NCBI GenBank assembly: GCA_963205235.1
Contig: CAUJIP010000012.1
Coordinates: 1-64,000 of the forward strand
Origin: Pseudomonadota bacterium
GTDB taxonomy: Bacteria > Pseudomonadota > Alphaproteobacteria > Rhodobacterales > Rhodobacteraceae
Length of the DNA: 64,000 bases
Direction of reading: 5' to 3'
Of this stretch, positions 45,039 to 53,725 are shown one piece after another. The notes under the pieces are model-generated. The model was not told the origin of the DNA and made no database searches. It saw only the letters and a program-made list of their open reading frames with translations. Numbering within the stretch: the first letter of the stretch is position 1; each line of letters starts with the position of its first letter. Position numbers and translations under genes: made by a program.

Positions 45039-45067
45039 TTGTCAAGTGAACGATCATTTGTTTATTC
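45039..45067 (+). promoter_or_regulatory. Promoter for an apparently leaderless TetR-type message
   Basis: TTGTCA (45039-45044), a 17-bp spacer and TTATTC (45062-45067). The expected start point coincides with the ATG at 45075 or lies within a base of it. There is no ribosome site. AGTGAA (45045-45050) and TTCACT (45069-45074) form an inverted repeat around the -10, possibly for self-repression. Confidence 0.5.
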
Positions 45068-45074
45068 TTTCACT

Positions 45075-45575
45075 ATGGCACGCACACGCACCATTCCCGA
45101 TACCCAGATCTTCGCCGTTGTTCAGCGCCTGCTGGATCAGGGCGGCGACAAGGCCGTGACCTTCGGCACCGTTTCTGCGGCCACCGGGCTTGCAGCCTCG
45201 ACCTTGGTGCAGCGCTATGGTGGCCTTGCGGCGATGCTGCGCGCGACGCGGATCGCGGCCTGGCAAGCCTTGGAAGAGCGGACCACCGCCGCCATCACCG
45301 AGACTGCCGACAAGGGCGTTCCCGCCCTGCTGAAAGCGCTGGGGGCTGTGGATGTTCACGGACTTGCCAGCGACTTGCGCGACCCAGCACTGGCGGCCCC
45401 GGCGCTTGCGTGGCGGTCCCGGCTGGAAGCGGCCATGGCGGATCGGCTTGGCGGTGGCCAGAAGGCGAGGGAAACCGCAGCGCTTCTGTTCGCGGCCTGG
45501 CAGGGTCAGGCGCTTTGGGGGCGCGATGGGGACAACGGGTTCCGGCTTAAGGATGCCGTCAAGCGGCTTACCTGA
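45075..45575 (+). CDS. TetR-like DNA-binding protein
   Basis: A 166-residue protein with an N-terminal helix-turn-helix of TetR character (about 20-50: GGDKAVTFGTVSAATGLAASTLVQRYGG) and an all-helical remainder. It probably regulates itself or a neighbour; the ligand is unknown. The start at 45075 was chosen because the promoter leaves no room for the upstream TTG. Its 3' end overlaps the convergent GlsB-type gene by 8 bp. Confidence 0.72.
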   Translation: MARTRTIPDTQIFAVVQRLLDQGGDKAVTFGTVSAATGLAASTLVQRYGGLAAMLRATRIAAWQALEERTTAAITETADKGVPALLKALGAVDVHGLASDLRDPALAAPALAWRSRLEAAMADRLGGGQKARETAALLFAAWQGQALWGRDGDNGFRLKDAVKRLT

Positions 45576-45801
45576 TCCAGGTTTTCCAGGCCCAGATCAG
45601 GCAGATTGCGCCCAACAATGCGCCGAAAAAACCCGCGCCAATCCCGGCCAGCATGATCAGGCTGCGCAACACGACCCCACCGATCAGCGCCCCAAGGACA
45701 CCAAGCGCGATGGTCGACGGCGTATCAAGATCGACCTTCAGGATCCGCGTGGCCAGAAAGCCCACGGCAACACCGACGATCATAAGCCAGACGAACGGCA
45801 T
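45568..45801 (-). CDS. GlsB/YeaQ/YmgE family small membrane protein
   Basis: A 77-residue protein with three hydrophobic segments, rich in Gly and Ala: MPFVWLMIVGVAVGFLAT, then TIALGVLGALIGGVVLR, then a C-terminal helix. It is of the transglycosylase-associated family, whose members often respond to stress; the molecular role is unclear. Confidence 0.82.
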   Translation of the reverse strand: MPFVWLMIVGVAVGFLATRILKVDLDTPSTIALGVLGALIGGVVLRSLIMLAGIGAGFFGALLGAICLIWAWKTWIR

Positions 45802-45852
45802 GGCAGCCTCCCTGTCATCTGATCAGGATATGGGGGTACCAAGCCCGGATCG

Positions 45853-46743
45853 CTAGACCCGATCAGGAAGAACCAGCCCTTTCAGAATTTCGGTCGCGGG
45901 CATCGGCCGCTTGCCCTCACGCTGCGCTTGGGTGATCTCGACGGCACCGGTCCCGCAAGCAATCGTGAAGCCGGCCAGCACCTGCCCGGGGAAGCCCTGC
46001 CCCGTGGCCTGACGTGAGCGCAGCAGTTTGACCCGTTCGCCGTTGACATCGATCCATGCGCCGGGAAAGGGCGACAGGCCGCGGATCAGGCGGTCAACCT
46101 CGACCGCCGGTCTGGTGAAATCCACCCGCGCTTCGGCCTTGTCGATCTTGGCGGCATAGGTCACGCCTTCGGCAGGCTGCGGTACGGCGGGAAGGGGCAA
46201 ATGGTCCAACGCCCGGAGGATCAGCCGCGCCCCAAGGGCGCTGAGCCGGTCATGTAGGTCAGCGGTGGTTTCCTCGGCCCCGATCATCAGGCTTTCGCGC
46301 AGCAGGACGGGGCCGGTATCCAGCCCCGCCTCCATCTGCATGATGCAGACGCCGGTTTCGCTGTCGCCCGCCATGATAGCGCGGTGAATAGGGGCTGCCC
46401 CCCGCCAGCGCGGCAACAGCGAGGCGTGGATGTTCAGGCAGCCAAGGCGCGGCGCGTCGAGGATTTCCTGCGGCAGGATAAGGCCGTAAGCGACGACAAC
46501 CGCCACATCCGCCCCCAGCGCGGCGAAGTATTTCGCTGCATCTTCGCTGCGCAGCGAAACCGGGTGCCGCACCGGCAGGCCAAGCGCCATGGCACGGGCC
46601 TGAACCGGGCTTGGGCGGTCAGCTTTTCCGCGTCCGGCCGGGCGGGGCGGTTGGCTGTAAACTGCTACAATTTCATGGGCTTGATGCAGAGCTTCCAGCA
46701 CGGGAACCGAGAAATCCGGCGTGCCCATGAAAATGATTTTCAT
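45853..46743 (-). CDS. fmt: Methionyl-tRNA formyltransferase
   Basis: A 296-residue enzyme formylating initiator Met-tRNA from 10-formyl-THF. The N-terminal domain carries [14 protein letters not shown] at residues 6-19 and the catalytic [20 protein letters not shown] segment (Asn, His) near 106-125, with the catalytic Asp in [12 protein letters not shown]-terminal tRNA-binding domain follows from about 205. Its ATG overlaps the stop of the deformylase-like gene, and all three genes def, def-like and fmt are coupled. Confidence 0.95.
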   Translation of the reverse strand: MKIIFMGTPDFSVPVLEALHQAHEIVAVYSQPPRPAGRGKADRPSPVQARAMALGLPVRHPVSLRSEDAAKYFAALGADVAVVVAYGLILPQEILDAPRLGCLNIHASLLPRWRGAAPIHRAIMAGDSETGVCIMQMEAGLDTGPVLLRESLMIGAEETTADLHDRLSALGARLILRALDHLPLPAVPQPAEGVTYAAKIDKAEARVDFTRPAVEVDRLIRGLSPFPGAWIDVNGERVKLLRSRQATGQGFPGQVLAGFTIACGTGAVEITQAQREGKRPMPATEILKGLVLPDRV

Positions 46744-47243
46744 TTTGCGCGCCTTTGCTTTTCGGCCTTGGCAATCAGCATCTTTCGTTTCAACTGCGAG
46801 AGGTGGTCGAAATACATCTTTCCGGCCAGATGGTCGATCTGATGCTGCACCGACGTCGCCCAGAGATCGACGAAATCGCGGTATTCCTGCACGCCATCCG
46901 CATTCAGGAAACGCACTGTAACCGCCCTTGGTCGGGCAATGACTGCCGACACGCCCGGCAGGTTGGGCGAGGCTTCCTCATGCTCGCGCAGTTGAATGCT
47001 GGCATGCAGGATTTCCGGGTTCGCCATCCGGATCGCCTGTCCGCGCGCGTCCGAGCAATCCACAACCGCCAACCGCAGCGGCACGCCGATCTGGACAGCG
47101 GCCAGACCATAGCCGGGCATAGCGTCCATCGTATCGATCATGTCGTCCCAGATTGCCCGCACGTCATCGGTGATCGCGGCCACATCGGCGGCGGGGGTCT
47201 TCAGGCAGGAATTGGGCCAGGGCAGGCAACGGCGGGTGGTCAT
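46740..47243 (-). CDS. Degenerate peptide deformylase-like protein
   Basis: A 167-residue homologue of deformylase in which two of the three active-site motifs are altered. Motif 1 is kept as GYGLAAVQ (near 44-51). Motif 2, normally EGCLS with the metal-ligand Cys, reads NLPGVS with Gly97 at the Cys place. Motif 3, HEIDH, reads HQIDH, so the catalytic Glu135 is Gln. Both His are kept. Ordinary deformylase activity is unlikely. The frame is intact and coupled by ATGA overlaps to both def and fmt, so it is probably kept for some other role, such as a ribosome- or Def-binding partner. Confidence 0.85.
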   Translation of the reverse strand: MTTRRCLPWPNSCLKTPAADVAAITDDVRAIWDDMIDTMDAMPGYGLAAVQIGVPLRLAVVDCSDARGQAIRMANPEILHASIQLREHEEASPNLPGVSAVIARPRAVTVRFLNADGVQEYRDFVDLWATSVQHQIDHLAGKMYFDHLSQLKRKMLIAKAEKQRRAK

Positions 47244-47752
47244 TCCCGCGCCAGCTCACGCTTCAGCTTTTCCATCTTGCGGGTGATCATCTGGCGTTTC
47301 AGCGGCCCCAGGTAATCAATGAAGAGCTTGCCGTTCAGGTGGTCGATCTCGTGCTGGACGCAGGTTGCCCAAAGGCCCGCGAACTGGCGTTCCTGCGTCT
47401 TGCCGTCAACGTCGATCCAACGCACCTGCACCTCGGCGGGGCGTTTCACATCGGCGTACTGTTCGGGGATCGAAAGACAGCCTTCCTCATAGGTCGAGAG
47501 GTCTTCGGACGACCAGATGACCTCGGGGTTGAACAGCGCCATCGGTTCGGGCGGGCCGTCCTTGATGCAGTCCATCACGATCAGCCGTTTGGTCACGCCA
47601 ACCTGAGGCGCGGCAAGGCCGACGCCGGGCGCGTCATACATGGTTTCCAGCATGTCAGCCGCAAGCTGCCGCAGGTCTGCGGTAATTTCTGCGACCGGCT
47701 CACAGAGCTTCTTGAGGCGCGGATCGGGATGGATCAGGATGGGGCGGATCAT
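47240..47752 (-). CDS. def: Peptide deformylase
   Basis: A 170-residue metalloenzyme removing formyl groups from nascent N-termini. All motifs are present: GVGLAAPQ (43-50), EGCLS with Cys92, and HEIDH with His134, Glu135 and His138. The start at 47752 (MIRPILIHPD) is the family start; the longer frame has no family character. It is first in the def, def-like, fmt series. Confidence 0.95.
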   Translation of the reverse strand: MIRPILIHPDPRLKKLCEPVAEITADLRQLAADMLETMYDAPGVGLAAPQVGVTKRLIVMDCIKDGPPEPMALFNPEVIWSSEDLSTYEEGCLSIPEQYADVKRPAEVQVRWIDVDGKTQERQFAGLWATCVQHEIDHLNGKLFIDYLGPLKRQMITRKMEKLKRELARE

Positions 47753-47946
47753 GGCCCTGTGATTTACGAAAGCAAGCCGGATATGGCAAGAGATCGTCGG
47801 GCAAATGCAAAAGGCCGAAACGGGAATGCAGATGCGAAAGAAGTTCCGGGCAAGAAAGATAATTCGGGTGAACGTTCCAGCCATGCTGAACTCATCGGGA
47901 TGACTTTCGTATTGTGAAGTTGTAGTTGGATGAAAATTCTCTTACC

Positions 47947-49131
47947 ATGGACCAAGACATGACCTTCGACACTGCCATCTCTCGCGCCGGAACGCACTGT
48001 GCAAAGTGGGATATGCTTGCACCACTTTATGGCCTGAGCCCTGACGAAGGCTTGGCGATGTGGGTTGCCGACATGGAATTCCGCCCGCCTCAGGTGGTGC
48101 AACAGGCGCTGGAGAAGATGCTGGCGCATGGGGTCTATGGCTATTTCGGCGATGACCGGGCCTATCTGGACGCGATCCGCTGGTGGATGAAGACCCGGCA
48201 CGGCTGGGAGGTGCAACCGGAATGGGTGTTTACCACCCATGGTCTGGTGAACGGAACCGGGCTTTGCGTCAACGCCTTCACCCAACCCGGCGATGCCGTG
48301 ATCTTGATGACGCCGGTCTATCACGCCTTTGCCCGGATCATCAAAGCCGCCGGGCGTGACGTTCTGGAATGCCCGTTGGCGATGTCGGACGGCAAGGCAG
48401 AGATGGATTTCGATGCCTGGGAAGACCTGCTGACCGGGCGCGAGAAGATGCTGATCCTGTGTTCGCCGCATAACCCGGGCGGGCGGGTCTGGACGGTGGA
48501 CGAGTTGCGCAAGGTTGCCGCGTTCTGCGAAAAGCACGACCTGATCCTGGTGTCGGACGAAATCCACAATGACCTGGTTTTTCCGGGCCAGAAGCATGCC
48601 GTCATGCCCAATGCCGCACCCGAGATTGCCAATCGGCTGGTGATGCTCACCGCGTCGACCAAGACCTTCAACATCGCGGGCGCCCATATCGGCAACGTGA
48701 TCATCGCTGACCCGGACCTGCGCAAGACTTTTGCCACGACCATGGAAGCCCTGGGCATTTCGCCGAATTCGTTCGGGATGCACATGGTGACGGCCGCCTA
48801 TTCGCCGGAAGGGGCCGCCTGGGTCGATGACCTGATGCGCTATCTGGACGGCAACAGGAAGCTGTTTGACGAAGGCATTGCCCGTATCCCCGGCCTGCGT
48901 TCGACCCAGCTTGAAGCGACCTATCTGGCATGGGTTGATTTTTCGGGCACTGGAATGACTGCTGCCGAATTCATTGATCGGGTGCAAAAGACCGCGAAGA
49001 TCGCCACGAACTATGGGGCAAGCTTCGGCAAGGGCGGCGAAGCCTACCTGCGCTTCAACATCGCCTGCCCGCGCGCGCAGGTTATCGAGGCTGTTGCCCG
49101 TCTGGAAAGGGCATTTGCCGATCTGCAATGA
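47947..49131 (+). CDS. PatB/MalY-type C-S beta-lyase
   Basis: A 394-residue fold-type I PLP enzyme. The PLP lysine is in TASTKTFNIAG near 238, the CSPHNPGGRVW motif is near 176 and SDEIHNDLVF near 208. The MalY/PatB opening HCAKWDML...GLAMWVADMEF is clear. It splits cystathionine or cysteine conjugates into thiol, pyruvate and ammonia. ATG at 47947 was chosen over TTG 21 bp upstream. It overlaps the next gene by 4 bp. Confidence 0.88.
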   Translation: MDQDMTFDTAISRAGTHCAKWDMLAPLYGLSPDEGLAMWVADMEFRPPQVVQQALEKMLAHGVYGYFGDDRAYLDAIRWWMKTRHGWEVQPEWVFTTHGLVNGTGLCVNAFTQPGDAVILMTPVYHAFARIIKAAGRDVLECPLAMSDGKAEMDFDAWEDLLTGREKMLILCSPHNPGGRVWTVDELRKVAAFCEKHDLILVSDEIHNDLVFPGQKHAVMPNAAPEIANRLVMLTASTKTFNIAGAHIGNVIIADPDLRKTFATTMEALGISPNSFGMHMVTAAYSPEGAAWVDDLMRYLDGNRKLFDEGIARIPGLRSTQLEATYLAWVDFSGTGMTAAEFIDRVQKTAKIATNYGASFGKGGEAYLRFNIACPRAQVIEAVARLERAFADLQ

Positions 49132-49667
49132 CGAATCTGATCCGCCTGCTCATCTGTCTTCTGCTGTTGATCGGGCTGGGGCTTCTTGCGGCATCTTTCT
49201 ACAGCCCGCCAGTCGTGGTGACGGCCCCGCCGCCGACACCGCTGATGGGGAGCATCGACCGTATCGTGATCGATAAGTCAGCCCGAAGGATGCAGCTTTT
49301 CCAAGGCGATACGGCGGTGCGGACCTATGTCATCTCGCTGGGCTTCACGCCTGCGGGTGACAAGGTGCGGCAGGGCGACGGCAAGACGCCTGAAGGCGAA
49401 TTCACCGTGAACCGCCGCAATGAGGCAAGCGCCTTTCACCTGTCGCTGGGTCTAGACTATCCGCAGGCAGATGACGTCGCCCGGGCGGCGGCTGGCGGTT
49501 ATAGTCCCGGTGGCGATATTTTCATTCACGGTCAACCGAATGCGCTGCCCGAAGGCTTCAAGCTGAAGGGGGATTGGACAGCAGGCTGCATCGCCGTCAG
49601 CAATGCCGAGATCCGTGAGATCTGGGAGGTGACGCCCAACGGCACCAAGGTCGAGATAAGACCTTGA
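49128..49667 (+). CDS. L,D-transpeptidase family protein (YkuD domain)
   Basis: A 179-residue protein anchored by an N-terminal hydrophobic segment (LLICLLLLIGLGLLAASF). The YkuD domain spans about 45-178, with the catalytic pair in IFIHGQPN and GDWTAGCIAVSN. It is likely to crosslink peptidoglycan stems or attach proteins in the periplasm. It is coupled to the C-S lyase gene by an ATGA overlap. Confidence 0.87.
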   Translation: MTNLIRLLICLLLLIGLGLLAASFYSPPVVVTAPPPTPLMGSIDRIVIDKSARRMQLFQGDTAVRTYVISLGFTPAGDKVRQGDGKTPEGEFTVNRRNEASAFHLSLGLDYPQADDVARAAAGGYSPGGDIFIHGQPNALPEGFKLKGDWTAGCIAVSNAEIREIWEVTPNGTKVEIRP

Positions 49668-50021
49668 TCAGGCTTTCGGCAGATAGGCCACCGGAGCATT
49701 CTCATCGCGCCAGAAGTCCAGCGGCGCGCGGTCGCTGACCGCCGTTGCGCGTTTGAATTCGCAGACGAGTTCGCCGTCTTCGATGGTCGAGGCGACGATC
49801 AGGCACTGGAAGATATGACGCGAGCCGTCGTAGACATCGACCAACCCACGCAGCTTGCTGGGCGAGAATTCGGCGTCCAGGGCAAATCCCTTGTCCCAAA
49901 AGCGCAGGACGGGGTAGATCGCGTTGCCTACTTCGACCCGAAGCCGCGATTTCTTCTTCAGTGCAGCCTTGCGGGCCGCTTCCAGCCCTTCGCGCACTTC
50001 CTTGGACAGAAACTCGAACAT
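49668..50021 (-). CDS. Conserved cytoplasmic protein of unknown function
   Basis: A 117-residue protein starting MFEFLSKEVREGLEAARKAALKKKSRLRVEVG, then a beta-rich domain with LDAEFSPSKLRGLVDVYDG near 49-67. The layout of a basic helix followed by a small beta domain is reminiscent of PilZ-like proteins, but the RxxxR and DxSxxG motifs are not evident. The stop abuts the convergent L,D-transpeptidase gene. Confidence 0.7.
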   Translation of the reverse strand: MFEFLSKEVREGLEAARKAALKKKSRLRVEVGNAIYPVLRFWDKGFALDAEFSPSKLRGLVDVYDGSRHIFQCLIVASTIEDGELVCEFKRATAVSDRAPLDFWRDENAPVAYLPKA

Positions 50022-50240
50022 CTGAACCCCGCACCTGATGATAGAAATGTGGAAGAACCCTTTAGAAAATCAAGCTTTCACAAAGGGATTACAGATTTAT
50101 GAAACAGCGCGCGTCCGGAAAGCCACAGGTATTTTCAACCTTCGATTGATCAGCGCGAATGGTCCCTCTTTCACGGCCAATCCCTGCCCAAAACCGATCA
50201 TCCGCTTGCGAATCACCGCGCCCGGCGAAATAGCGACGGG
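50022..50240. other. AT-rich intergenic region upstream of cbiB
   Basis: 219 bp with lower GC than the surroundings, mainly at 50038-50110. It divides the leftward unknown gene from cbiB and must hold both promoters. I looked for a cobalamin riboswitch and saw no clear B12 box. No credible small ORF is present. Confidence 0.4.
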
Positions 50241-51140
50241 ATGGCCCTGATCCTTGCCCTTCTGCTTGATGCTGTCTTTGGCGAACCCAAGATGATCTGG
50301 GATCGTGTGCCCCATCCTGCCGTCTTGATGGGCCGCCTTGTCGGCGCGGCGGATCAGCGCTGGAACCGGGGTGAAAGGCTTCGCCTGCGGGGCTTTCTGG
50401 TCACGGTTGGCCTTTTGACCATCGGTCTGACGCTGGGCTGGCTGATCCACGTCCTTCCCGACCATGGCGTACTTGAGGTCCTGGCCGTTGCGATCCTTGT
50501 CGCGCAGAAAAGTCTGGTCGAGCATGTCCGTGCAGTTGCCAAAGCCCTACGCCAGTCGGTTGCAGAAGGGCGCAAATCGGTGGCCATGATCGTTGGCCGG
50601 GACACTGCCGAGATGACCGGGCCGGACATCGCCCGCGGTGCCATCGAAAGCGCGGCCGAGAACCTCTCGGATGGAGTGGTCGCCCCTGTCTTCTGGTATC
50701 TGGTGCTGGGTCTGCCGGGGATCGTTGCCTACAAGCTGATCAACACCGCCGACAGCATGATCGGCCATATGACCCCGCGCTATCGCGAATTTGGCTGGGC
50801 CTCGGCGCGGCTGGATGATGTGCTTAACCTGATCCCGGCGCGCCTGACTGCGCTGTTGATCGCGCTGACGCATGGCTGGGTTGATCTGACCCCGATCCTG
50901 CGCGACGCGCCCAAGCACCGCAGCCCGAATGCCGGGTGGCCAGAAAGCACGCTGGCCCCGGTATTGAACGTCGCCCTTTCCGGTCCGCGCAGCTACAACG
51001 GCGTTCAGAAGGATTATCCCTGGGTGTGGCCCGAAGGTCGCCGGGATGCAGGCGCGGATGACATCGACGCGGCCGCCGATGCGCTGTGGCGGGTATGGGC
51101 CTCCCTCCTTGCAGTTGCGGTGATCGTGGCGCTTCTCTAG
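50241..51140 (+). CDS. cbiB: Adenosylcobinamide-phosphate synthase CbiB/CobD
   Basis: A 299-residue membrane enzyme of late cobalamin synthesis, attaching aminopropanol (or its phosphate) to adenosylcobyric acid. LLLDAVFGEPKMIWDRVPHPAVLMGR at the start, RDTAEMTGPDIARGAIESAAENLSDG near 114-140 and NTADSMIGHMTPRY near 168 are diagnostic. Cobalamin serves the mutases of the ethylmalonyl-CoA pathway and, if active, the MttB-type enzyme. In Rhodobacterales this gene is called cobD or cbiB. Confidence 0.93.
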   Translation: MALILALLLDAVFGEPKMIWDRVPHPAVLMGRLVGAADQRWNRGERLRLRGFLVTVGLLTIGLTLGWLIHVLPDHGVLEVLAVAILVAQKSLVEHVRAVAKALRQSVAEGRKSVAMIVGRDTAEMTGPDIARGAIESAAENLSDGVVAPVFWYLVLGLPGIVAYKLINTADSMIGHMTPRYREFGWASARLDDVLNLIPARLTALLIALTHGWVDLTPILRDAPKHRSPNAGWPESTLAPVLNVALSGPRSYNGVQKDYPWVWPEGRRDAGADDIDAAADALWRVWASLLAVAVIVALL

Positions 51141-51165
51141 GGTCGCGAAAAATCCCGAGGTTCTC

Positions 51166-52323
51166 ATGCGTTTTGCCCTTTTGTCCCTGCTGCTTGCCAG
51201 CCCTGCCCTGTCTGCCCCCTGCGGTGGCGACTTCGGCGAATTTCTTTCCGCTATGCAGGCCGAAGCCGTGGCGCAGGGTGTCCCGCCGGAAAAGGCCGAG
51301 GCCTTTTTTGCCGGGGCCGCAATCGACAAAGCTGTGCTCAAGGCCGACAAAGCGCAGGGCGTGTTCCGCAAGACCTTTCTAGACTTTTCACAAAGCCTGA
51401 TTTCCAAGGGCCGCCTGACCACGGCGCGCGACAAGGCGCAGGCGCTGGATGACATCTTTACCCGCGCCGAAAGCGAATATGGCGTCAGCCGGGGCATCCT
51501 TCTGGCCTTCTGGGCCTTCGAGACCGACTTTGGTCAGGTTCAAGGTGACTTCAACACCCGCAACGCGCTGATCACCCTTGCGCATGATTGCCGTCGTCCC
51601 GAGTTGTTCCAACCGCAGGTGCTTGCCGCCGCGACCCTTTTCGCCATGGACGACTTTTCGCTGGATACCACCGGGGCCTGGGCGGGAGAGATCGGCATGG
51701 TCCAGATGCTGCCCAAGGACATTCTGGAACGGGGCGTCGATGGGGACGGCGACGGGTTGATCCTGCTGAAGACATCGCAAGCCGACGCGATCCTGTCGGG
51801 CGCGCGGATGTTGCAGCACCACGGCTGGCGACCGAACGAGCCTTGGTTGGCCGAGATTTCCGTTCCCGACGATTTCGACTGGTCCCTGACCGGGCTTGAA
51901 ACCGAAAAGACCACAGAAGACTGGGCCGCGCTTGGCGTGACGCCGCGCAATGGCCCGCTGGCACCGGGTCTTTCCGCCTCGATCCTGCTGCCGCAGGGGC
52001 GCAAGGGTCCGGCATTTCTGGTCTATCCGAATTACCGCGTGCTGTTCGAATGGAACAAAAGCTTCGTCTACGTCACGACTGCCGCCTATTTCGCCACCCG
52101 CATAGAAGGGGCCGAGCCCTATGCCGCAGGCGAACCGGACCCGGCGCTTTCGCTTGAGGACATGAAGTCGCTGCAGGAAAAACTGACAGCGCTTGGCCAT
52201 GACGTCGGCAAGATTGACGGCATCCTTGGCGCGGGCACACGGGCGGCGGTGCAAAAGGAACAGGTCCGTCTTGGCCTTCCCGCCGATGGCTGGCCCACGA
52301 TGGACTTGCTGGGCGCGCTTTGA
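51166..52323 (+). CDS. Lytic murein transglycosylase (MltB type) with peptidoglycan-binding domain
   Basis: A 385-residue exported enzyme. The signal peptide is MRFALLSLLLASPALSA. The MltB-type SLT domain spans about 20-310, with catalytic Glu in LAFWAFETDFGQ near 126 and the GEIGMVQMLPKDI segment near 178. A PG_binding_1 domain (about 325-383, SLQEKLTALGHDVGKIDGILG) ends the protein. It cuts glycan strands to form 1,6-anhydro ends. It overlaps the next gene at the shared A of TGATG. Confidence 0.9.
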   Translation: MRFALLSLLLASPALSAPCGGDFGEFLSAMQAEAVAQGVPPEKAEAFFAGAAIDKAVLKADKAQGVFRKTFLDFSQSLISKGRLTTARDKAQALDDIFTRAESEYGVSRGILLAFWAFETDFGQVQGDFNTRNALITLAHDCRRPELFQPQVLAAATLFAMDDFSLDTTGAWAGEIGMVQMLPKDILERGVDGDGDGLILLKTSQADAILSGARMLQHHGWRPNEPWLAEISVPDDFDWSLTGLETEKTTEDWAALGVTPRNGPLAPGLSASILLPQGRKGPAFLVYPNYRVLFEWNKSFVYVTTAAYFATRIEGAEPYAAGEPDPALSLEDMKSLQEKLTALGHDVGKIDGILGAGTRAAVQKEQVRLGLPADGWPTMDLLGAL

Positions 52324-53222
52324 TGGCGACATGGGACGCAGTGGCGACCGTAAAGGCCCCTGCCGATCAGGTCCTTGCCTATGTCGCCAACAACCTGTCG
52401 CTTGGTGCCGCGCATGTGTGGCTTTACTTCGACGACCCGGCTGCCGATGTGCCCGAAGTCCTTGGCCGCCACCCGAAGGTCACGGTTACGCTGTGCGATG
52501 ATCGGTACTGGAAATCCCGAGGCAAACGGAAAGAGGCGCACCAAAGCCGCCAGTCCCGCAATGCCCGCGACGCCTATGGCCGGACGCTTAGCCAGTGGCT
52601 GACCCATATCGACGTTGACGAGTTCATCTTGTCTGACAGGCCGGTCGACCAGATCCTTGATGCAGTGCCGCCCGATGTGCGGGCCGTGAAGCTTGAGCCT
52701 TTTGAGGCGATGCACGCCCCCAGCCTGCCAGATGATATTTTCACCGCCCGGATGTTTCGCGGACCTCTGCGAAAAGAATTCGCCGACCTGCGATCAGCGG
52801 CGCTTGGCGCTTATGCCGAGGTTATCCCCGAAGGCATTCTAAGCCACACGGTCGGAAAGGTCTTCTTTCGCACCGGCATTCCGGGATTGTCGCCGCGCAT
52901 TCATGGGGCAATGCTGGATGGTGAAAGGGTGCAAAGCTCGGGTCGCCACCCCGAGATGCGCCTTCTGCATTTTCACGCGCAGAATCGGGACGCCTGGCTT
53001 GCCGCCCTGCCATTTCGACTGTCACGCGGGGCCTATCAGTTCTGGCCCATGCTGCAGGGCTTTCTGCAAACGGCGACCCCGGACGAGATCACCGAATTCT
53101 ATCTGCAAACTCAGACGGTTTCGCCCGACGCCGCAGCACTTCTTGCGCCAAGGGGTCGGCTTTTGACGGCGGACCTTTGCCTGCGGCAAAAGGTGGCTGA
53201 CCTTTTGGAAGGGCGGCTCTGA
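52323..53222 (+). CDS. Glycosyltransferase family 2-like protein
   Basis: A 299-residue protein with a GT-A fold: AYVANNLSLGAAHVWLYFDDP near 18-38 and the DxD motif in HIDVDEFIL near 97-105, preceded by NARDAYGRTLSQW. These small Rhodobacterales enzymes resemble the GT92/GT2 type; donor and acceptor are unknown. It starts within the stop codon of the transglycosylase gene (TGATG), so the two are coupled. Confidence 0.75.
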   Translation: MATWDAVATVKAPADQVLAYVANNLSLGAAHVWLYFDDPAADVPEVLGRHPKVTVTLCDDRYWKSRGKRKEAHQSRQSRNARDAYGRTLSQWLTHIDVDEFILSDRPVDQILDAVPPDVRAVKLEPFEAMHAPSLPDDIFTARMFRGPLRKEFADLRSAALGAYAEVIPEGILSHTVGKVFFRTGIPGLSPRIHGAMLDGERVQSSGRHPEMRLLHFHAQNRDAWLAALPFRLSRGAYQFWPMLQGFLQTATPDEITEFYLQTQTVSPDAAALLAPRGRLLTADLCLRQKVADLLEGRL

Positions 53223-53227
53223 CCGGT

Positions 53228-53614
53228 CTAGTCGGCAGTGTTGACCAGCATCAATGCTGCGCGACTTAGCGTGGTCATGATCTGGGCCTTTTCCGGCTCG
53301 GCAACGCCGGTCTCGGTCATTGCGCGGTCCATCACGGCCAACCAGTCTTCGGCATCCTGACGCTGGATCGGCACATGCGCGTGGATTTCGCGCAGGTTCA
53401 TGTGGCCGTGGCGTTCCTGATAGTAGCGCTGGCCGCCAAGGAAACCGCAGAGGAATTCGAACTGCGCCGGGCGAACATGGCTAAGGCCGTGGCCCTTCTG
53501 GTGCATCTCCATGATCGCCCGACCTTGAGGGATACTTTCGATCAGGTCGTAGAAATGGTTCACCAGAAGGTGGATCTTTTCTTCGCCGCCGATCCGGTCG
53601 ATCATCGGTTCCAT
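53228..53614 (-). CDS. Group II truncated haemoglobin
   Basis: A 128-residue trHbO-type globin. RIGGEEKIHLLVNHFYDLI at residues 7-25, the FLGGQRYYQERHGHMNLREIHAHVPI segment near 58-83 with proximal His in EIHAHVPI, and DAEDWLAVMDRAM near 87-99 fit the family. It binds O2 or NO or acts in redox protection. It stands alone, convergent with the glycosyltransferase gene 5 bp away. Confidence 0.88.
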   Translation of the reverse strand: MEPMIDRIGGEEKIHLLVNHFYDLIESIPQGRAIMEMHQKGHGLSHVRPAQFEFLCGFLGGQRYYQERHGHMNLREIHAHVPIQRQDAEDWLAVMDRAMTETGVAEPEKAQIMTTLSRAALMLVNTAD

Positions 53615-53725
53615 GCGTGCCCCCTAATCATCCTTTGCATCAGCGAAAGCATAACCGCGCAGGAAGTGCGGCCCGATGCGACCAAATGCCCGGTTGCCCC
53701 GAAGATTCCGTTGCACCCCGGCATC

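Noticed and set aside
50022-50240. Cobalamin riboswitch upstream of cbiB
   Set aside because: The position is right, but I could not find the B12 box or the paired helices. Only a covariance-model search could settle it.
53228-53614. Functional link of the truncated haemoglobin to TMAO metabolism
   Set aside because: It faces the same way as tdm but is 111 bp downstream of the tdm stop, with no shared signal; proximity alone does not support a role.
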